From Imbricaverruca yamaguchii (Eukaryota > Arthropoda > Thecostraca > Neoverrucidae), in assembly GCA_034440575.1 (NCBI GenBank), contig JAOTOL010001274.1, positions 455,685 to 519,684 on the forward strand: DNA of 64,000 nt. Direction: 5' to 3'. The translations under genes and the position numbers were made by a program. Below, piece by piece: positions 1 through 12,922 of the stretch. The notes under the pieces are model-generated. The model saw only the letters and a program-made list of their open reading frames with translations, searched no databases and was not told the DNA's origin. How positions within the stretch are numbered: position 1 is the first letter of the stretch; each line of letters begins with the position of its first letter.

Positions 1-3000
1 CATGCTAAACCCTATGGCGAATAATGCATTACGTCAAAAACCGAATCCATAAGTATGCAACGGATAAAGTTGGCAAGGCATAATTTCAGCAGGGGTATTT
101 TTGAGTTTAGCTTGACGAGGGGATTCATTTAAGATGAAGCATGACCGCATTCGCTCAGATCTGCATTTTAGTGCATGTTCTCACCCCCATTTATTGGGTG
201 AGAATACTGATGCACCCGGGAAATTTCCTCGGAAATGCAAGTGTCGGAGGTGGGGTTGCTGGCATACCAAAAATCAGAGAAATCGCAGGGGCCGGTCATA
301 TCTCACCCATTGGCCTCCATGCTAAACCCTATGGCGAATAATGCATTACGTCAAAAACCGAATCCATAAGTATGCAACGGATAAAGTTGGCAACGTATAA
401 TTTCAGGAAGGGTAGTTTTGAGTTTAGCTTGACGAGGGGATTCATTTAAGATGAAGCATGACCGCATTCGCTCAGATCTGCATTTTAGTGCATGTTCTCA
501 CCCCAATTTATTGGGTGAGAATACTGATGCACCCGGGAAATTTCCTCGGAAATGCAAGTGTCGGAGGTGGGGTTGCTGGCATACCAAAAATCAGAGAAAT
601 CGCAGGGGCCGGTCATATCTCACCCATTGGCCTCCATGCTAAACCCTATGGCGAATAATGCATTACGTCAAAAACCGAATCCATAAGTATGCAACGGATA
701 AAGTTGGCAAGGCATAATTTCAGCAGGGGTATTTTTGAGTTTAGCTTGACGAGGGGATTCATTTAAGATGAAGCATGACCGCATTCGCTCAGATCTGCAT
801 TTTAGTGCATGTTCTCACCCCCATTTATTGGGTGAGAATACTGATGCACCCGGGAAATTTCCTCGGAAATGCAAGTGTCGGAGGTGGGGTTGCTGGCATA
901 CCAAAAATCAGAGAAATCGCAGGGGCCGGTCATATCCCACCCATTGGCCTCCATGCTAAACCCTATGGCGAATAATGCATTACGTCAAAAACCGAATCCA
1001 TAAGTATGCAACGGATAAAGTTGGCAAGGCATAATTTCAGGAAGGGTATTTTTGAGTTTAGCTTGACGAGGGGATTCATTTAAGATGAAGCATGACCGCA
1101 TTCGCTCAGATCTGCATTTTAGTGCATGTTCTCACCCCCATTTATTGGGTGAGAATACTGATGCACCCGGGAAATTTCCTCGGAAATGCAAGTGTCGGAG
1201 GTGGGGTTGCTGGCATACCAAAAATCAGAGAAATCGCAGGGGCCGGTCATATCCCACCCATTGGCCTCCATGCTAAACCCTATGGCGAATAATGCATTAC
1301 GTCAAAAACCGAATCCAAAAGTATGCAACGGATAAAGTTGGCAACGTATAATTTCAGGAAGGGTAGTTTTGAGTTTAGCTTGACGACGGGGATTCATTTA
1401 AGATGAAGCATGACCGCATTCGCTCAGATCTGCATTTTAGTGCATGTTCTCACCCCCATTTATTGGGTGAGAATACTGATGCACCCGGGAAATTTCCTCG
1501 GAAATGCAAGTGTCGGAGGTGGGGTTGCTGGCATACCAAAAATCAGAGAAATCGCAGGGGCCGGTCATATCCCACCCATTGGCCTCCATGCTAAACCCTA
1601 TGGCGAATAATGCATTACGTCAAAAACCGAATCCATAAGTATGCAACGGATAAAGTTGGCAAGGCATAATTTCAGCAGGGGTATTTTTGAGTTTAGCTTG
1701 ACGAGGGGATTCATTTAAGATGAAGCATGACCGCATTCGCTCAGATCTGCATTTTAGTGCATGTTCTCACCCACATTTATTGGGTGAGAATACTGATGCA
1801 CCCGGGAAATTTCCTCGGAAATGCAAGTGTCGGAGGTGGGGTTGCTGGCATACCAAAAATCAGAGAAATCGCAGGGGCCGGTCATATCCCACCCATTGGC
1901 CTCCATGCTAAACCCTATGGCGAATAATGCATTACGTCAAAAACCGAATCCATAAGTATGCAACGGATAAAGTTGGCAAGGCATAATTTCAGCAGGGGTA
2001 TTTTTGAGTTTAGCTTGACGAGGGGATTCATTTAAGATGAAGCATGACCGCATTCGCTCAGATCTGCATTTTAGTGCATGTTCTCACCCCCATTTATTGG
2101 GTGAGAATACTGATGCACCCGGGAAATTTCCTCGGAAATGCAAGTGTCGGAGGTGGGGTTGCTGGCATACCAAAAATCAGAGAAATCGCAGGGGCCGGTC
2201 ATATCTCACCCATTGGCCTCCATGCTAAACCCTATGGCGAATAATGCATTACGTCAAAAACCGAATCCAAAAGTATGCAACGGATAAAGTTGGCAAGGCA
2301 TAATTTCAGCAGGGGTATTTTTGAGTTTAGCTTGACGAGGGGATTCATTTAAGATGAAGCATGACCGCATTCGCTCAGATCTGCATTTTAGTGCATGTTC
2401 TCACCCCCATTTATTGGGTGAGAATACTGATGCACCCGGGAAATTTCCTCGGAAATGCAAGTGTCGGAGGTGGGGTTGCTGGCATACCAAAAATCAGAGA
2501 AATCGCAGGGGCCGGTCATATCCCACCCATTGGCCTCCATGCTAAACCCTATGGCGAATAATGCATTACGTCAAAAACCGAATCCATAAGTATGCAACGG
2601 ATAAAGTTGGCAAGGCATAATTTCAGCAGGGGTATTTTTGAGTTTAGCTTGACGAGGGGATTCATTTAAGATGAAGCATGACCGCATTCGCTCAGATCTG
2701 CATTTTAGTGCATGTTCTCACCCCCATTTATTGGGTGAGAATACTGATGCACCCGGGAAATTTCCTCGGAAATGCAAGTGTCGGAGGTGGGGTTGCTGGC
2801 ATACCAAAAATCAGAGAAATCGCAGGGGCCGGTCATATCCCACCCATTGGCCTCCATGCTAAACCCTATGGCGAATAATGCATTACGTCAAAAACCGAAT
2901 CCATAAGTATGCAACGGATAAAGTTGGCAAGGCATAATTTCAGGAAGGGTATTTTGAGTTTAGCTTGACGAGGGGATTCATTTAAGATGAAGCATGACCG

Positions 3001-5130
3001 CATTCGCTCAGATCTGCATTTTAGTGCATGTTCTCACCCCCATTTATTGGGTGAGAATACTGATGCACCCGGGAAATTTCCTCGGAAATGCAAGTGTCGG
3101 AGGTGGGGTTGCTGGCATACCAAAAATCAGAGAAATCGCAGGGGCCGGTCATATCTCACCCATTGGCCTCCATGCTAAACCCTATGGCGAATAATGCATT
3201 ACGTCAAAAACCGAATCCAAAAGTATGCAGCGGATAAAGTTGGCAACGCATAATTTCAGGAAGGGTAGTTTTGAGTTTAGCTTGACGAGGTGATTCATTT
3301 AAGATGAAGCATGACCGCATTCGCTCAGATCTGGATTTTAGTGCAAGTTCTCACCCCCATTTATTGGGTGAGAATACTGATGCACCCGGGAAATTTCCTC
3401 GGAAATGCAAGTGTCGGAGGTGGGGTTGCTGGCATACCAAAAATCAGAGAAATCGCAGGGGCCGGTCATATCTCACCCATTGGCCTCCATGCTAAACCCT
3501 ATGGCGAATAATGCATTACGTCAAAAACCGAATCCATAAGTATGCAACGGATAAAGTTGGCAAGGCATAATTTCAGGCAGGGGTATTTTTGAGTTTAGCT
3601 TGACGAGGGGATTCATTTAAGATGAGGCATGACCGCATTCGCTCAGATCTGCATTTTAGTGCATGTTCTCACCCCATTTATTGGGTGAGAATACTGATGC
3701 ACCCGGGAAATTTCCTCGGAAATGCAAGTGTCGGAGGTGGGGTTGCTGGCATACCAAAAATCAGAGAAATCGCAGGGGCCGGTCATATCCCACCCATTGG
3801 CCTCCATGCTAAACCCTATGGCGAATAATGCATTACGTCAAAAACCGAATCCATAAGTATGCAACGGATAAAGTTGGCAAGGCATAATTTCAGCAGGGGT
3901 ATTTTTGAGTTTAGCTTGACGAGGGGATTCATTTAAGATGAAGCATGACCGCATTCGCTCAGATCTGCATTTTAGTGCATGTTCTCACCCCCATTTATTG
4001 GGTGAGAATACTGATGCACCCGGGAAATTTCCTCGGAAATGCAAGTGTCGGAGGTGGGGTTGCTGGCATACCAAAAATCAGAGAAATCGCAGGGGCCGGT
4101 CATATCCCACCCATTGGCCTCCATGCTAAACCCTATGGCGAATAATGCATTACGTCAAAAACCGAATCCATAAGTATGCAACGGATAAAGTTGGCAAGGC
4201 ATAATTTCAGCAGGGGTATTTTTGAGTTTAGCTTGACGAGGGGATTCATTTAAGATGAAGCATGACCGCATTCGCTCAGATCTGCATTTTAGTGCATGTT
4301 CTCACCCCCATTTATTGGGTGAGAATACTGATGCACCCGGGAAATTTCCTCGGAAATGCAAGTGTCGGAGGTGGGGTTGCTGGCATACCAAAAATCAGAG
4401 AAATCGCAGGGGCCGGTCATATCTCACCCATTGGCCTCCATGCTAAACCCTATGGCGAATAATGCATTACGTCAAAAACCGAATCCATAAGTATGCAACG
4501 GATAAAGTTGGCAAGGCATAATTTCAGCAGGGGTATTTTTGAGTTTAGCTTGACGAGGGGATTCATTTAAGATGAAGCATGACCGCATTCGCTCAGATCT
4601 GCATTTTAGTGCATGTTCTCACCCCCATTTATTGGGTGAGAATACTGATGCACCCGGGAAATTTCCTCGGAAATGCAAGTGTCGGAGGTGGGGTTGCTGG
4701 CATACCAAAAATCAGAGAAATCGCAGGGGCCGGTCATATCTCACCCATTGGCCTCCATGCTAAACCCTATGGCGAATAATGCATTACGTCAAAAACCGAA
4801 TCCATAAGTATGCAACGGATAAAGTTGGCAAGGCATAATTTCAGCAGGGGTATTTTTGAGTTTAGCTTGACGAGGGGATTCATTTAAGATGAAGCATGAC
4901 CGCATTCGCTCAGATCTGCATTTTAGTGCATGTTCTCACCCTCATTTATTGGGTGAGAATACTGATGCACCCGGGAAATTTCCTCGGAAATGCAAGTGTC
5001 GGAGGTGGGGTTGCTGGCATACCAAAAATCAGAGAAATCGCAGGGGCCGGTCATATCCCACCCATTGGCCTCCATGCTAAACCCTATGGGAAGTAAAACA
5101 TTACGTCAAAAACCGAATCATAGGTAGGGA
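1..5130. repeat. 317-bp satellite array, about 16 units
   Basis: Consecutive copies of a 317-bp unit run head to tail from the window edge, so the array probably extends to the left. Copies differ by a few bases: C/T in tctcaccc versus tcccaccc, two versions of the spacer (caaggcataatttcagcag or caacgtataatttcaggaag), and single-base length changes at a few junctions. Each unit holds an inverted repeat, TCTCACCC facing GGGTGAGA across about 9 bases. The last unit decays after about 5087. Two overlapping short frames are open in every unit only because units are near identical; I do not read them as genes. This looks like heterochromatic satellite DNA. Confidence 0.95.
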
Positions 5131-5178
5131 GCTAAAAAGTACGGTGTAAAGCAATTATAAATGTGCAGCGTTGAACTC

Positions 5179-5651
5179 TGCGTACTATGGCGAGTTGTTT
5201 TCATGTACTGTTTGGTTTGTTTGGTGGAAGGTTGGGATTTTGTGTTGGTAATTCAAATTTTATATTATAATTTGCTTCGGAAGCTATACTATTGCATGCA
5301 CCAAGCTTTGGAGACTACCATTGTGTTCAGCTCGTCAAGATGCATGCTATGCTATATTTTGAGCGTTTTTGAAGGGGCCGCTATTATGGGCTGAGCGTGG
5401 GCCGAGCGTGGGCTGACCGTGGGCTGTCTTGACACACGTCTGCGTATATGGTTGTTTTCATGTACTGTTTGGTTTGTTTGGTGAAGGTTGATTTTGTGTT
5501 GTAATTCAAATTTTGTTATAATTTGCTTGGCTATACTATTGCATGCACCAAGCTTTGGGACTACCATTGTGTTCGCTCGTCAAGATGCATGCTGCTATAT
5601 TTTGAGCGTTTTTGAAGGGGCCGAGCTGGGCCGGCGTGGGTGACACACGTC
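5179..5651. repeat. Tandem duplication, second copy eroded by small deletions
   Basis: Copy 1 (5179-5440, 262 bp) is followed directly by copy 2 (5441-5651, 211 bp). Both begin tgcgta and end gacacacgtc. Nearly all differences are losses of one to a few bases in copy 2, with few substitutions. No gene is recognised here; a 77-aa plus-strand frame in copy 1 is not kept in copy 2. Confidence 0.85.
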
Positions 5652-6490
5652 AGATAATGGCGCAAAGAGCCTGTTTGGGGAAGATTCAATTTATTTCGTA
5701 ATAGATACTTCTCATGCAATACCCATAGTTTCAATGATCAGCTCATGACATGTTGGAAGGGAGCACTGCTCTGTGTGCCCCCTTCCGCGGTAACGCTGCC
5801 CTTGTCTTTAGGATGCTCCCAGGATTACATTTAGTGCTCGGGAGCGGTCGGCCCATGTAAGGCACAAACTGGGAAGAAGGGTCGAAAATTTCAATACTGG
5901 TTTCAATATTATTCAACATTCTCAGGTATCATTCGTCTAAAATGGTTTACTCGCGAAGACAAGCTAAGCAAAAGCTTCCAAGTATTGTGAAGGATCTACC
6001 CCCTTACCTCAGCGGAACTACACGTCCATTTTCTCATAATTTAATTTGGATTGAGAGAGTTAGAAGCTTGTTGCATAGTTAACATAGTTTTTTGTTTGCT
6101 TAAACACAGCGCATAGGCGCAGCACTAAAGAAACCCAATTGCATTAAGGCTGAAGGACAAAACCAGGGCAAGATTTGTGTACCTTTGGAAGAAATTCTTC
6201 GCTGCGCCACTACCCATGAGTAGATACGGCAATGTGAAAAGCAATGATAAAGAGGAGTAGTTGAAAGATAAAACAATACAACTCACTGAGTTCTACTCCT
6301 GTGGTGTTATGTTTTCCTGATCTATTTTACGTTGCAATTAGAATATACTGGGTTTGGGGGTGCGTCTGAAGTGTGAAACTCAGTACCGTACCTCCGTAGC
6401 TCAGGAATAGAACTAGCACTGGCACTGGTTGATCCAGTGGAGGGGGAACAGTGGCGCAGCCAAAGGGGGAAGGAACAGCCCCCCCTGGAG
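5652..6490. other. Intergenic, nothing recognised
   Basis: Mixed-composition DNA without a convincing open frame, RNA gene or repeat family. Confidence 0.6.
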
Positions 6491-6529
6491 CATCGGATGG
6501 GGCCGTCCAGGCGGCCGTCTTGAGGGGGC

Positions 6530-6745
6530 CCTGGGCGACGAAATGGTCCCCTGGACCGACGCCAAGGGCCCCCGGACCGACGCGAAGGGCCCATGGGCCG
6601 ACGCAAGGGGCCCCTGGACAGATGTGAAGTGTCCCTGAACCAATGTGAAGGACCACTGGACCGATATGAAGGGTCCCTTGACCGACATGAAGGGCCCCTG
6701 GACCGATATGAAGGGCCTCTGGACCGACGAAAGAGGCCCGGTATG
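6530..6745. repeat. 21-bp minisatellite
   Basis: Units such as ctggaccgatatgaagggcc repeat with a 21-bp period. In the plus frame this reads as a 7-residue repeat of the type LDRYEGP, and minus-strand frames are also open. Frame openness follows from a period divisible by three, so a protein is possible but unsupported. Spacing becomes irregular to the right. Confidence 0.8.
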
Positions 6746-7420
6746 ACAGAAAAGGTCCCAGGCCACGAGTCAACGGCAACTCTCCTCAGGAAAATATTGA
6801 GGGCCACTGAATGATCTAATGTGAATGGATCGACGGAGGAGACCCCGGGTGCTTAAAATGACCTCTGGGTTGACGGAGAGCCAATGTGAAGGGCTTCTGG
6901 TTTGTCGGCGAGGCCCAAGCCGAAGAAAGGGCCCCTGACCTGATGAACAGGGTCCAAGTATTTGAAAGTGTATTTCTGGCTTGCTGGGCAAGGTCCTGGG
7001 TGATCAAATAGGGCCCTTGAAACGACACAGAAGGTCAGAGTTGCCGGAGAGGACTTCGGACAATCAGAAAGGGCCCCTTGACCGAAGGATGGGTCCACAC
7101 CATACAGGGGCCCCTGGCCCGATGGAGGGGTCACACGCTGTTGAAGAGGGCTTCCAGCCTGAAATAGGAGGCCCTGGATGACAAAGGAGGCATCTGTGCC
7201 GACGGAGAGGATCCATAGACGCGGGAGGACCCGAGCCGACGGAGAGGACCCAGAGCCGATATGAAGAGCCCCTGGGCTGATGGGAGGCTGAAACCGCACA
7301 GGGGTCCATGCGTGATAGAGGGGCACAATCTTTTGACAAGGGGACTCCTAGAAGGAGAGTATCAAAAGCCGTGAAGGAGCCCCTAAGCCGGTGGATGGGG
7401 GTACAGAGCCTAACGTATAT
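6746..7420. repeat. Degenerate continuation of the 21-bp repeat
   Basis: The words gggcccctg and gaccgatgg recur at variable spacing (roughly 25 to 40 bp) to about 7420. It looks like an older, scrambled part of the array at 6530-6745. Long frames on the minus strand here are repeat shadows. Confidence 0.6.
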
Positions 7421-8439
7421 AACCACATGATCTGATCTCAGAATTGATTGATCTCAGACGTCCTCCCGTCGTGCAACGCAAACTAGCGCGTGCACCAGAT
7501 TGTCAAGATCATCAGATCCGGGATGTGCACCGTCTACCAAAGGCTGACGACATTGCCCGGCCGTTCAGCCGAAGGCGCGATTGTTCCTCGTTTCGCAGAA
7601 CGCATCGATATGACGACTTTCCAGCTCACACACGGGCCGAGAGCCCGAACAGGAGCTGCCGTCGAGGTTCGCACCAGCGCGACCCGCGTCTGCACCAGCT
7701 CGGCTCCGTCTGTTCCCGCTGCAGAAACAATGGATGCGAGACGGCGGCGCGTCCGCCAAATTTCGCAATTACTTGACCCAATCGCTGACGTCACTAATTG
7801 GTGCACTCGTTACCTCTGACGCGATGTGGAACACTCAACCGAAGAGCGACTTGGCCGGAAGAGAATGGGGAATGGGGAAACCCGGAAACCCGGAAACCCG
7901 GCGGGGAGAGGAAGGGCACGCCCTCCTCACCTCGCACTTCCAGGGAACCTCGGACATTACCCACGGGCGCTGCAGTTGATGCACCCTAAAACCCCAATAA
8001 CTAACTAACGGACATTACCCCAACACATGCTGCGTAGAGGGACTCTGCTGAAAGAGGTAGTTGGCTCCTCTCATATTCATATAATTATCTTTTTTTTACC
8101 ATATTTGGAGCGCCACACGGGCGGATGCTCGTGGACTTGGGCTAACACTTGATTACTGAGGTAGACGAAGGGCACCAAGTGATCGTTACCAATTCACTCC
8201 TCCCTCTATACGAGAAGTGGAACTTCCGGATATAATGCGATTGGGAAAACTCACGAAAATAGTGTTGAGCTTTTCCGATGTTTTGCGAAAAGACAGTACG
8301 TAAGAGCAATACTTTCGTAGTTGTCCTACTTGCATCATCTTCGGAAGCTTTTCTACTCGTCTAATTTGGGTGAAAGACGTTTAGTCACACCCTCAGTCAA
8401 TGGAAGGGTAATTGCAAACGTACACACACACACTTTATG

Positions 8440-8440
<1 letters not shown>
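7421..8440. other. CpG-rich stretch, then unremarkable DNA
   Basis: About 7440-7800 is GC- and CpG-rich with frames open on both strands, none resembling a family I know. A CpG-rich promoter or first exon is possible but unproven. From 7860 a short gaaacccg repeat and AT-richer sequence follow. Confidence 0.4.
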
Positions 8441-8508
<68 letters not shown>

Positions 8509-8550
8509 TATATATATATACATGTATATAAATCAAATTTTTTTTTTTTT

Positions 8551-8640
<90 letters not shown>
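8441..8640. repeat. (TA)n microsatellites around a poly-T tract
   Basis: Two long alternating TA runs flank about 18 consecutive T residues near 8538-8556. Frames translated as Ile-Tyr repeats are artefacts. Confidence 0.95.
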
Positions 8641-8642
<2 letters not shown>

Positions 8643-9538
8643 ATATACATATCTACCTGCCACTGGGAGGGTAATGGATATTGGCGAGCCAATATTACGC
8701 AATAACAACCTCATTTTCGACGGTCCCAGCATTATCTCCCATCGAGTAGTACAGCTATTTGGTTAAATTTGGGACGAAACCTTGCCTGTGCCTAGCATAC
8801 GAACACCTACACCTGGAGGACTGAGATACTGTGTGATTGGCATAGTCAAATCTGAACCGCTTTGCGTGTGTCAGGTACATAAACGATGTTTGGTATCTGG
8901 CTACATGGAGAAGATAGTTTTGAATAGTAAAATAACAATAACATGGCGAATGGCATAAAATGCGCAAATTTCCAAAGGCATCAGACATTCAGGATGACAT
9001 GTAAACCTCTCGGATGTATTAATCACACTGAGTGGTTGACATTTCGATGTGGATATATGTTCATAACAAACGGGTACCAATGCATATTTACATTTATCGT
9101 AGGACCACCCTCTGCATACCAAACCGGCCATCCCCTCAGTACTGGCTAAGAGAACGAAACGAACGTGCAGTATGGACGACTGATTCTCGCCGACAATTTG
9201 ACGTTCTGAAGAAAAACTGATTGGTGCGGGATATTCAGAAATCGACGCTGTCCAGGGGATAAGAAGGAAACATGGCGATACGTCAAGATCTTCTGTGATC
9301 CAAGCGGACCCCTAAAGCAAGTATGAGCATCCAGGCGGTCGTCACTTACACCAGCTACCGTCCAGGATTTGGCAATGCTCTAAGGGGGACACAACGTATT
9401 TCCGACGTTGACAGCACTTGAAAGAAAACATCCATATCGAGATATTTCCTCCCTATTGGATTGGATAGTGGCATTACGACGCACCCAGCAGCTGAGGCCA
9501 TATAGGGTCGCCTGCCTCTCACCGGGGCAGGAAGGGCG
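8641..9538. other. Intergenic, nothing recognised
   Basis: No coding frame, RNA or repeat stands out. Confidence 0.5.
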
Positions 9539-9610
9539 GGCGTCGCTGGTAATCGAGCCCCGTACTGCTGGCGCTCCAGACGCTCAGCTCAACCTTGAGC
9601 TACCGACGCC
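9539..9610 (-). pseudogene. tRNA-like sequence or SINE head
   Basis: On the minus strand this 72-base segment has perfectly paired 7-base ends (GGCGTCG and CGACGCC), a D-arm-like GTAGCTC...GAGC and a T-loop-like GGCTCGATTACC. The T stem is mismatched and the anticodon arm does not fold into the usual 5-bp stem with a 7-base loop. It is best read as a tRNA pseudogene or the head of a tRNA-derived SINE. Confidence 0.4.
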
Positions 9611-10267
9611 ATGTGTTTCCTGGCTATGAAAGGGGAACTAATCTAAGGGGCATCTTGGTACAACAACAAAAAACAGCTAATGGATGGAGGATAACCGCTG
9701 GTAGGACATTATGAGAAGAACTTTACAATCTGTAGAGTAGTTTGCCATGAGGAAGACAATGCAACAAGACCGGGGGTAATATGCACTGACAGTAAAATCA
9801 TAAGTTCAGCTCATCGAATGTTGTATGTGGGATTTGGTGCGGGTGTGCCAGACAGTAGCCTACGTAGGTGAAACTGACAGGATTCTGTATTACTGGATTC
9901 AGAACCACTTATCCAGCACCAGGTGCGATGGCAAGGATTTGGAGTATAGTGTGTCACTTTCACCAGGTATGCTATAAGCGGGAGGAATTTAGGGTGGTGG
10001 TGGGGTGGGATGGGGCCTGGAAAAGGTGTGAAAATATTCGGTTGTATATCGTAGGATAAGAGAGAAAAGATGGCTGTGCCACTGGAAACTTCGCAAGGGA
10101 TGTTGTACTCGAATGAGGAAAGAGCGTAGAAGGAAGATCTCGTCTGTCTGCGAGTCTTTGGTTGAGTGAATCTTGTGTGATACAAACAATAAATGCGTCG
10201 AAACGTCAGAGAAAGCTGAGTATATTTATTCCTACACACATACACACATCTAAGTATATATATATAC
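9611..10267. other. Intergenic, nothing recognised
   Basis: No convincing gene. The 152-aa minus-strand frame over 9811-10269 has no recognisable domain and begins in TA-rich sequence. Confidence 0.5.
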
Positions 10268-10269
10268 AT

Positions 10270-10375
10270 ATATTCTTTTATGCATTGGCTGTTGAAGAGA
10301 AGAGAGCATTTAGCCTTCTCTTCTCTTCAACTCTATGCGCTCTTCTCTTCAACAACCAATGCATAAAAGAAGATA
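10270..10375. repeat. Inverted repeat with arms near 40 bp (hairpin)
   Basis: The left arm 10271-10309 (core ttttatgcattggctgttg, then aagagaagag) pairs with the right arm 10335-10375 with about three mismatches. The spacer of about 25 bases is pyrimidine-rich (cttctcttctcttc) and can also pair with the purine stretch of the left arm. It may be a fold-back element or a miniature inverted-repeat transposon. Confidence 0.75.
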
Positions 10376-10405
10376 TCCTGCCAAAATACACCGATATTGT
10401 AGGGG

Positions 10406-10555
10406 TGGCGGCTTTGCCGTCGGTGGGGTGTGTGGGGTGCGAGTGTGTGGGTGTGGTGAGTGGGGTGGAGTGGGGGGTGTGGGTGTGCGGGGTGTTAGTG
10501 GGGTGGGAGTGTATGGGTGTATGGGTGTGTGGGTGTGTGGAATGTATTCGTGATT
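10406..10555. repeat. G/T-rich imperfect GGGTGT repeat
   Basis: The plus strand is dominated by gtgggtgtg-type words for about 150 bases, a purine/thymine asymmetric tract that might form G-quadruplexes. Confidence 0.6.
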
Positions 10556-12855
10556 GTGTACGAAGTATTATCCATGCAGCCTAAACTAAACTGAAACTGG
10601 TATGGTGTGCGAAGTGGGTGTGGACAATTTATTCTTGATGCAGCCTAAACTCGAATGGAACTGATTGAACTACTTGAACTGACTACTAAACTTATTGAGG
10701 GCTTGACCTAACTCACCCCTTTGTTCATTGTGTCTATGTCAGTGGTGCATTATGTTGTTTTTCAACGCCAATCCCACCACACATCCCCAAACCCCAGCCG
10801 TCGTGATGTTGGTTTGAGTTGCCGTCCCTAACACGAATTTATATATGTGCGAGGTCAAAGTTTTGGGAACACCATATAGGTAAGTGAGAGTCTTTAGCCA
10901 GATTATAGTTAATACGTTGCCTTAGAGAATTGATGATAATGACATTCACCATTGGTTTAACTGACATGTCCCGTGTTGGGACTTTTTGGACGCTAGTAGT
11001 TGTATAATTTTGTGCAATGTTCCGCACGAAATAGGTGCCTGTGTTGAGCCCCAAGGGGCTTCCGCTGATCCTTAAATCTACCTACTCACGTTCATTCCCT
11101 TCATTCACTTCACATTCGCTCGCCCCATTCATGCTCTCCTTATGAATTAATTAATTGCTTGGTCCCCAAATTTAGCTCCCGACCCCCCCCTCCCTTTCAG
11201 CGGTACACAAACACATAGATCGACAGATCAATGCTCTAATTTTGATGGTATTACCGGGCCGAACAAGTAAACCTTTCACTGCCAATCATGGCTGGCCTAG
11301 CCATTATTAGCAGCGTTTCTCGCCTGGACAAAGTCTTAACTGCAACGAGGGGGCTCATCGTACTGACTCCGAGGGCTGATACAAGTGCTCTGATGTCTTT
11401 GACAGACACACCTAACCTTAAGTTCGATCGATGCCGCGCCGGGCCTTATTCGTCGTACACTTGCGACCAGGTCTGACATAGCCAACGGGCGGGCACGGAT
11501 CCCTACCAGGTTGGTCACGTACCCGGTCGTCTTTATATCCTAGCCGGCCCTATGAGTTTTGGCCTTGGGGTCTTACGGCATGCCAAACCCGTCCATCATG
11601 CCCCTCGAACTGTGCACCAACCGTGCCCACGTGCAGGGTTCGGGGGTGGACAAACCACCGGGCAGTGTTTTGCCTATACCCTATAGTCCGGCGCCAGACT
11701 TCCGGCGAACGCACTGTGGTGGCCCCTTTACCAGCCCCTCCCACATGCATACCATGTTCGCCACCTCACCTACACCTCTGGATCGCAGAGGCCAGCGTGA
11801 TTTTGCGGTCAAAGATCCAGAGCAGGTGAATTTATACCCCCGAAGTGTCCGTTCATCGCACCCTCTGGCAGTCAGGCCTTAACCAAACGCGCGTCATATA
11901 TATAACAGTAATAATATTTTAGGCAATTTAACTGGCTTTAACATTCACCACCGTCGCTCGGAAAAACGTTCAGTCCATAGGAGGACGGCTGGCAGGTCGG
12001 CTGCCTCGCTTATAAATTTACTTTATAGTACAAATTGATATGCACATATCCAAGCATAATTGTGTAAATCATTACACCTTGTCAAGAAGTGCTCATGGTA
12101 CGATCTCCGTCTACGGGTCGGCTGTCGATGACCCGGTCAGAGCGCGCGCACCCCTCATCACCCGCGGCACGGCCGCCATTTCAATTCTGGACGTAAATAT
12201 CCTCCCCTCTTCGCGCCTGGTCGCTGAGGTATTCACTACGCGGGCACCATAGGGTCGTAATTCTGACGTCATCCATTGCTGCACTATGTCTTATGTTATC
12301 CGGCCTTGCTCTACCGCTCCTCCTGTCCGTTACTGTCGAAATTCCACCACCGGTCTTTGCTGATGCCACTTAGAGAATTTATATGCTTACTCTAATATAT
12401 TTGCCCTTACATACACCGCATCGCATCGCATTACGCACACACCGCTCATATACTTCCCGCCATCTCCGACATCTCCGTCCACCTCGCAAAATAACCCAAT
12501 TGGGGTTGACGCACCCTAAAACCCTAATAATAATAATAATCCGTCCACCTCCTCCCCATCCTAAACTTATCCATTTGGTCCCCCCCCCCATGAGACAGGT
12601 CGCTCTCAGCAATGAATTTGGTGAGAAGGCTGCGGAAGAGAATTTAGGTTGGTTCGGTGGGAAAGAGGATGACACGCCAGAAGTTTAGCACTCACATTTC
12701 CGATGGTGAGTGGCGAGTGGCCTTGGCTGAGTGCTTCTTCTCCTCCATCCGAAAACTCAGCCATCGGGCCACCGCTGGACGGCCCTCAGGCGTCGGTCCG
12801 GCGTCCACCTCCGAGCGTGTTCCAGACCCTTCTCCGTGCGTCTCTCCTTCCTCTC
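10556..12855. other. Intergenic, nothing recognised
   Basis: This region contains short frames, a (taa)n tract near 12520-12540 and CpG-rich patches (11550-11830, 12090-12200). None of the frames resembles a known family and none shows clear splice signals. Confidence 0.45.
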
Positions 12856-12859
12856 TCTC

Positions 12860-12922
12860 TCCTGTTCTGTTCTGTTCTCTCTGTTCTGTTCTGTTTGCTC
12901 CTGTTCTGTTCTGTTCTCTTGA
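12860..12922. repeat. CTGTT pentanucleotide repeat
   Basis: ctgttctgttctgttct-type words recur in three blocks. The open frames crossing it (Leu/Phe/Cys-rich) are repeat artefacts. Confidence 0.85.

Noticed and set aside
134..5096. Two conserved overlapping short frames (63 and 66 codons) in every satellite unit
   Set aside because: Both frames are open because units are nearly identical; one unit (3622) fuses them through a base loss, and C/T changes are tolerated. No sign of translation or start context.
1..5130. CENP-B box in the satellite
   Set aside because: I looked for the TTCG....A..CGGG pattern in the unit on both strands and did not see it.
6322..7426. Several minus-strand frames of 70-161 codons rich in Gly/Pro/Ser/Arg
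   Set aside because: They are shadows of the 21-bp repeat and its degenerate continuation.
8321..8766. Frames of Tyr/Ile repeats (also near 13100-13400 and 46520-46756)
   Set aside because: They are translations of (TA)n microsatellites.
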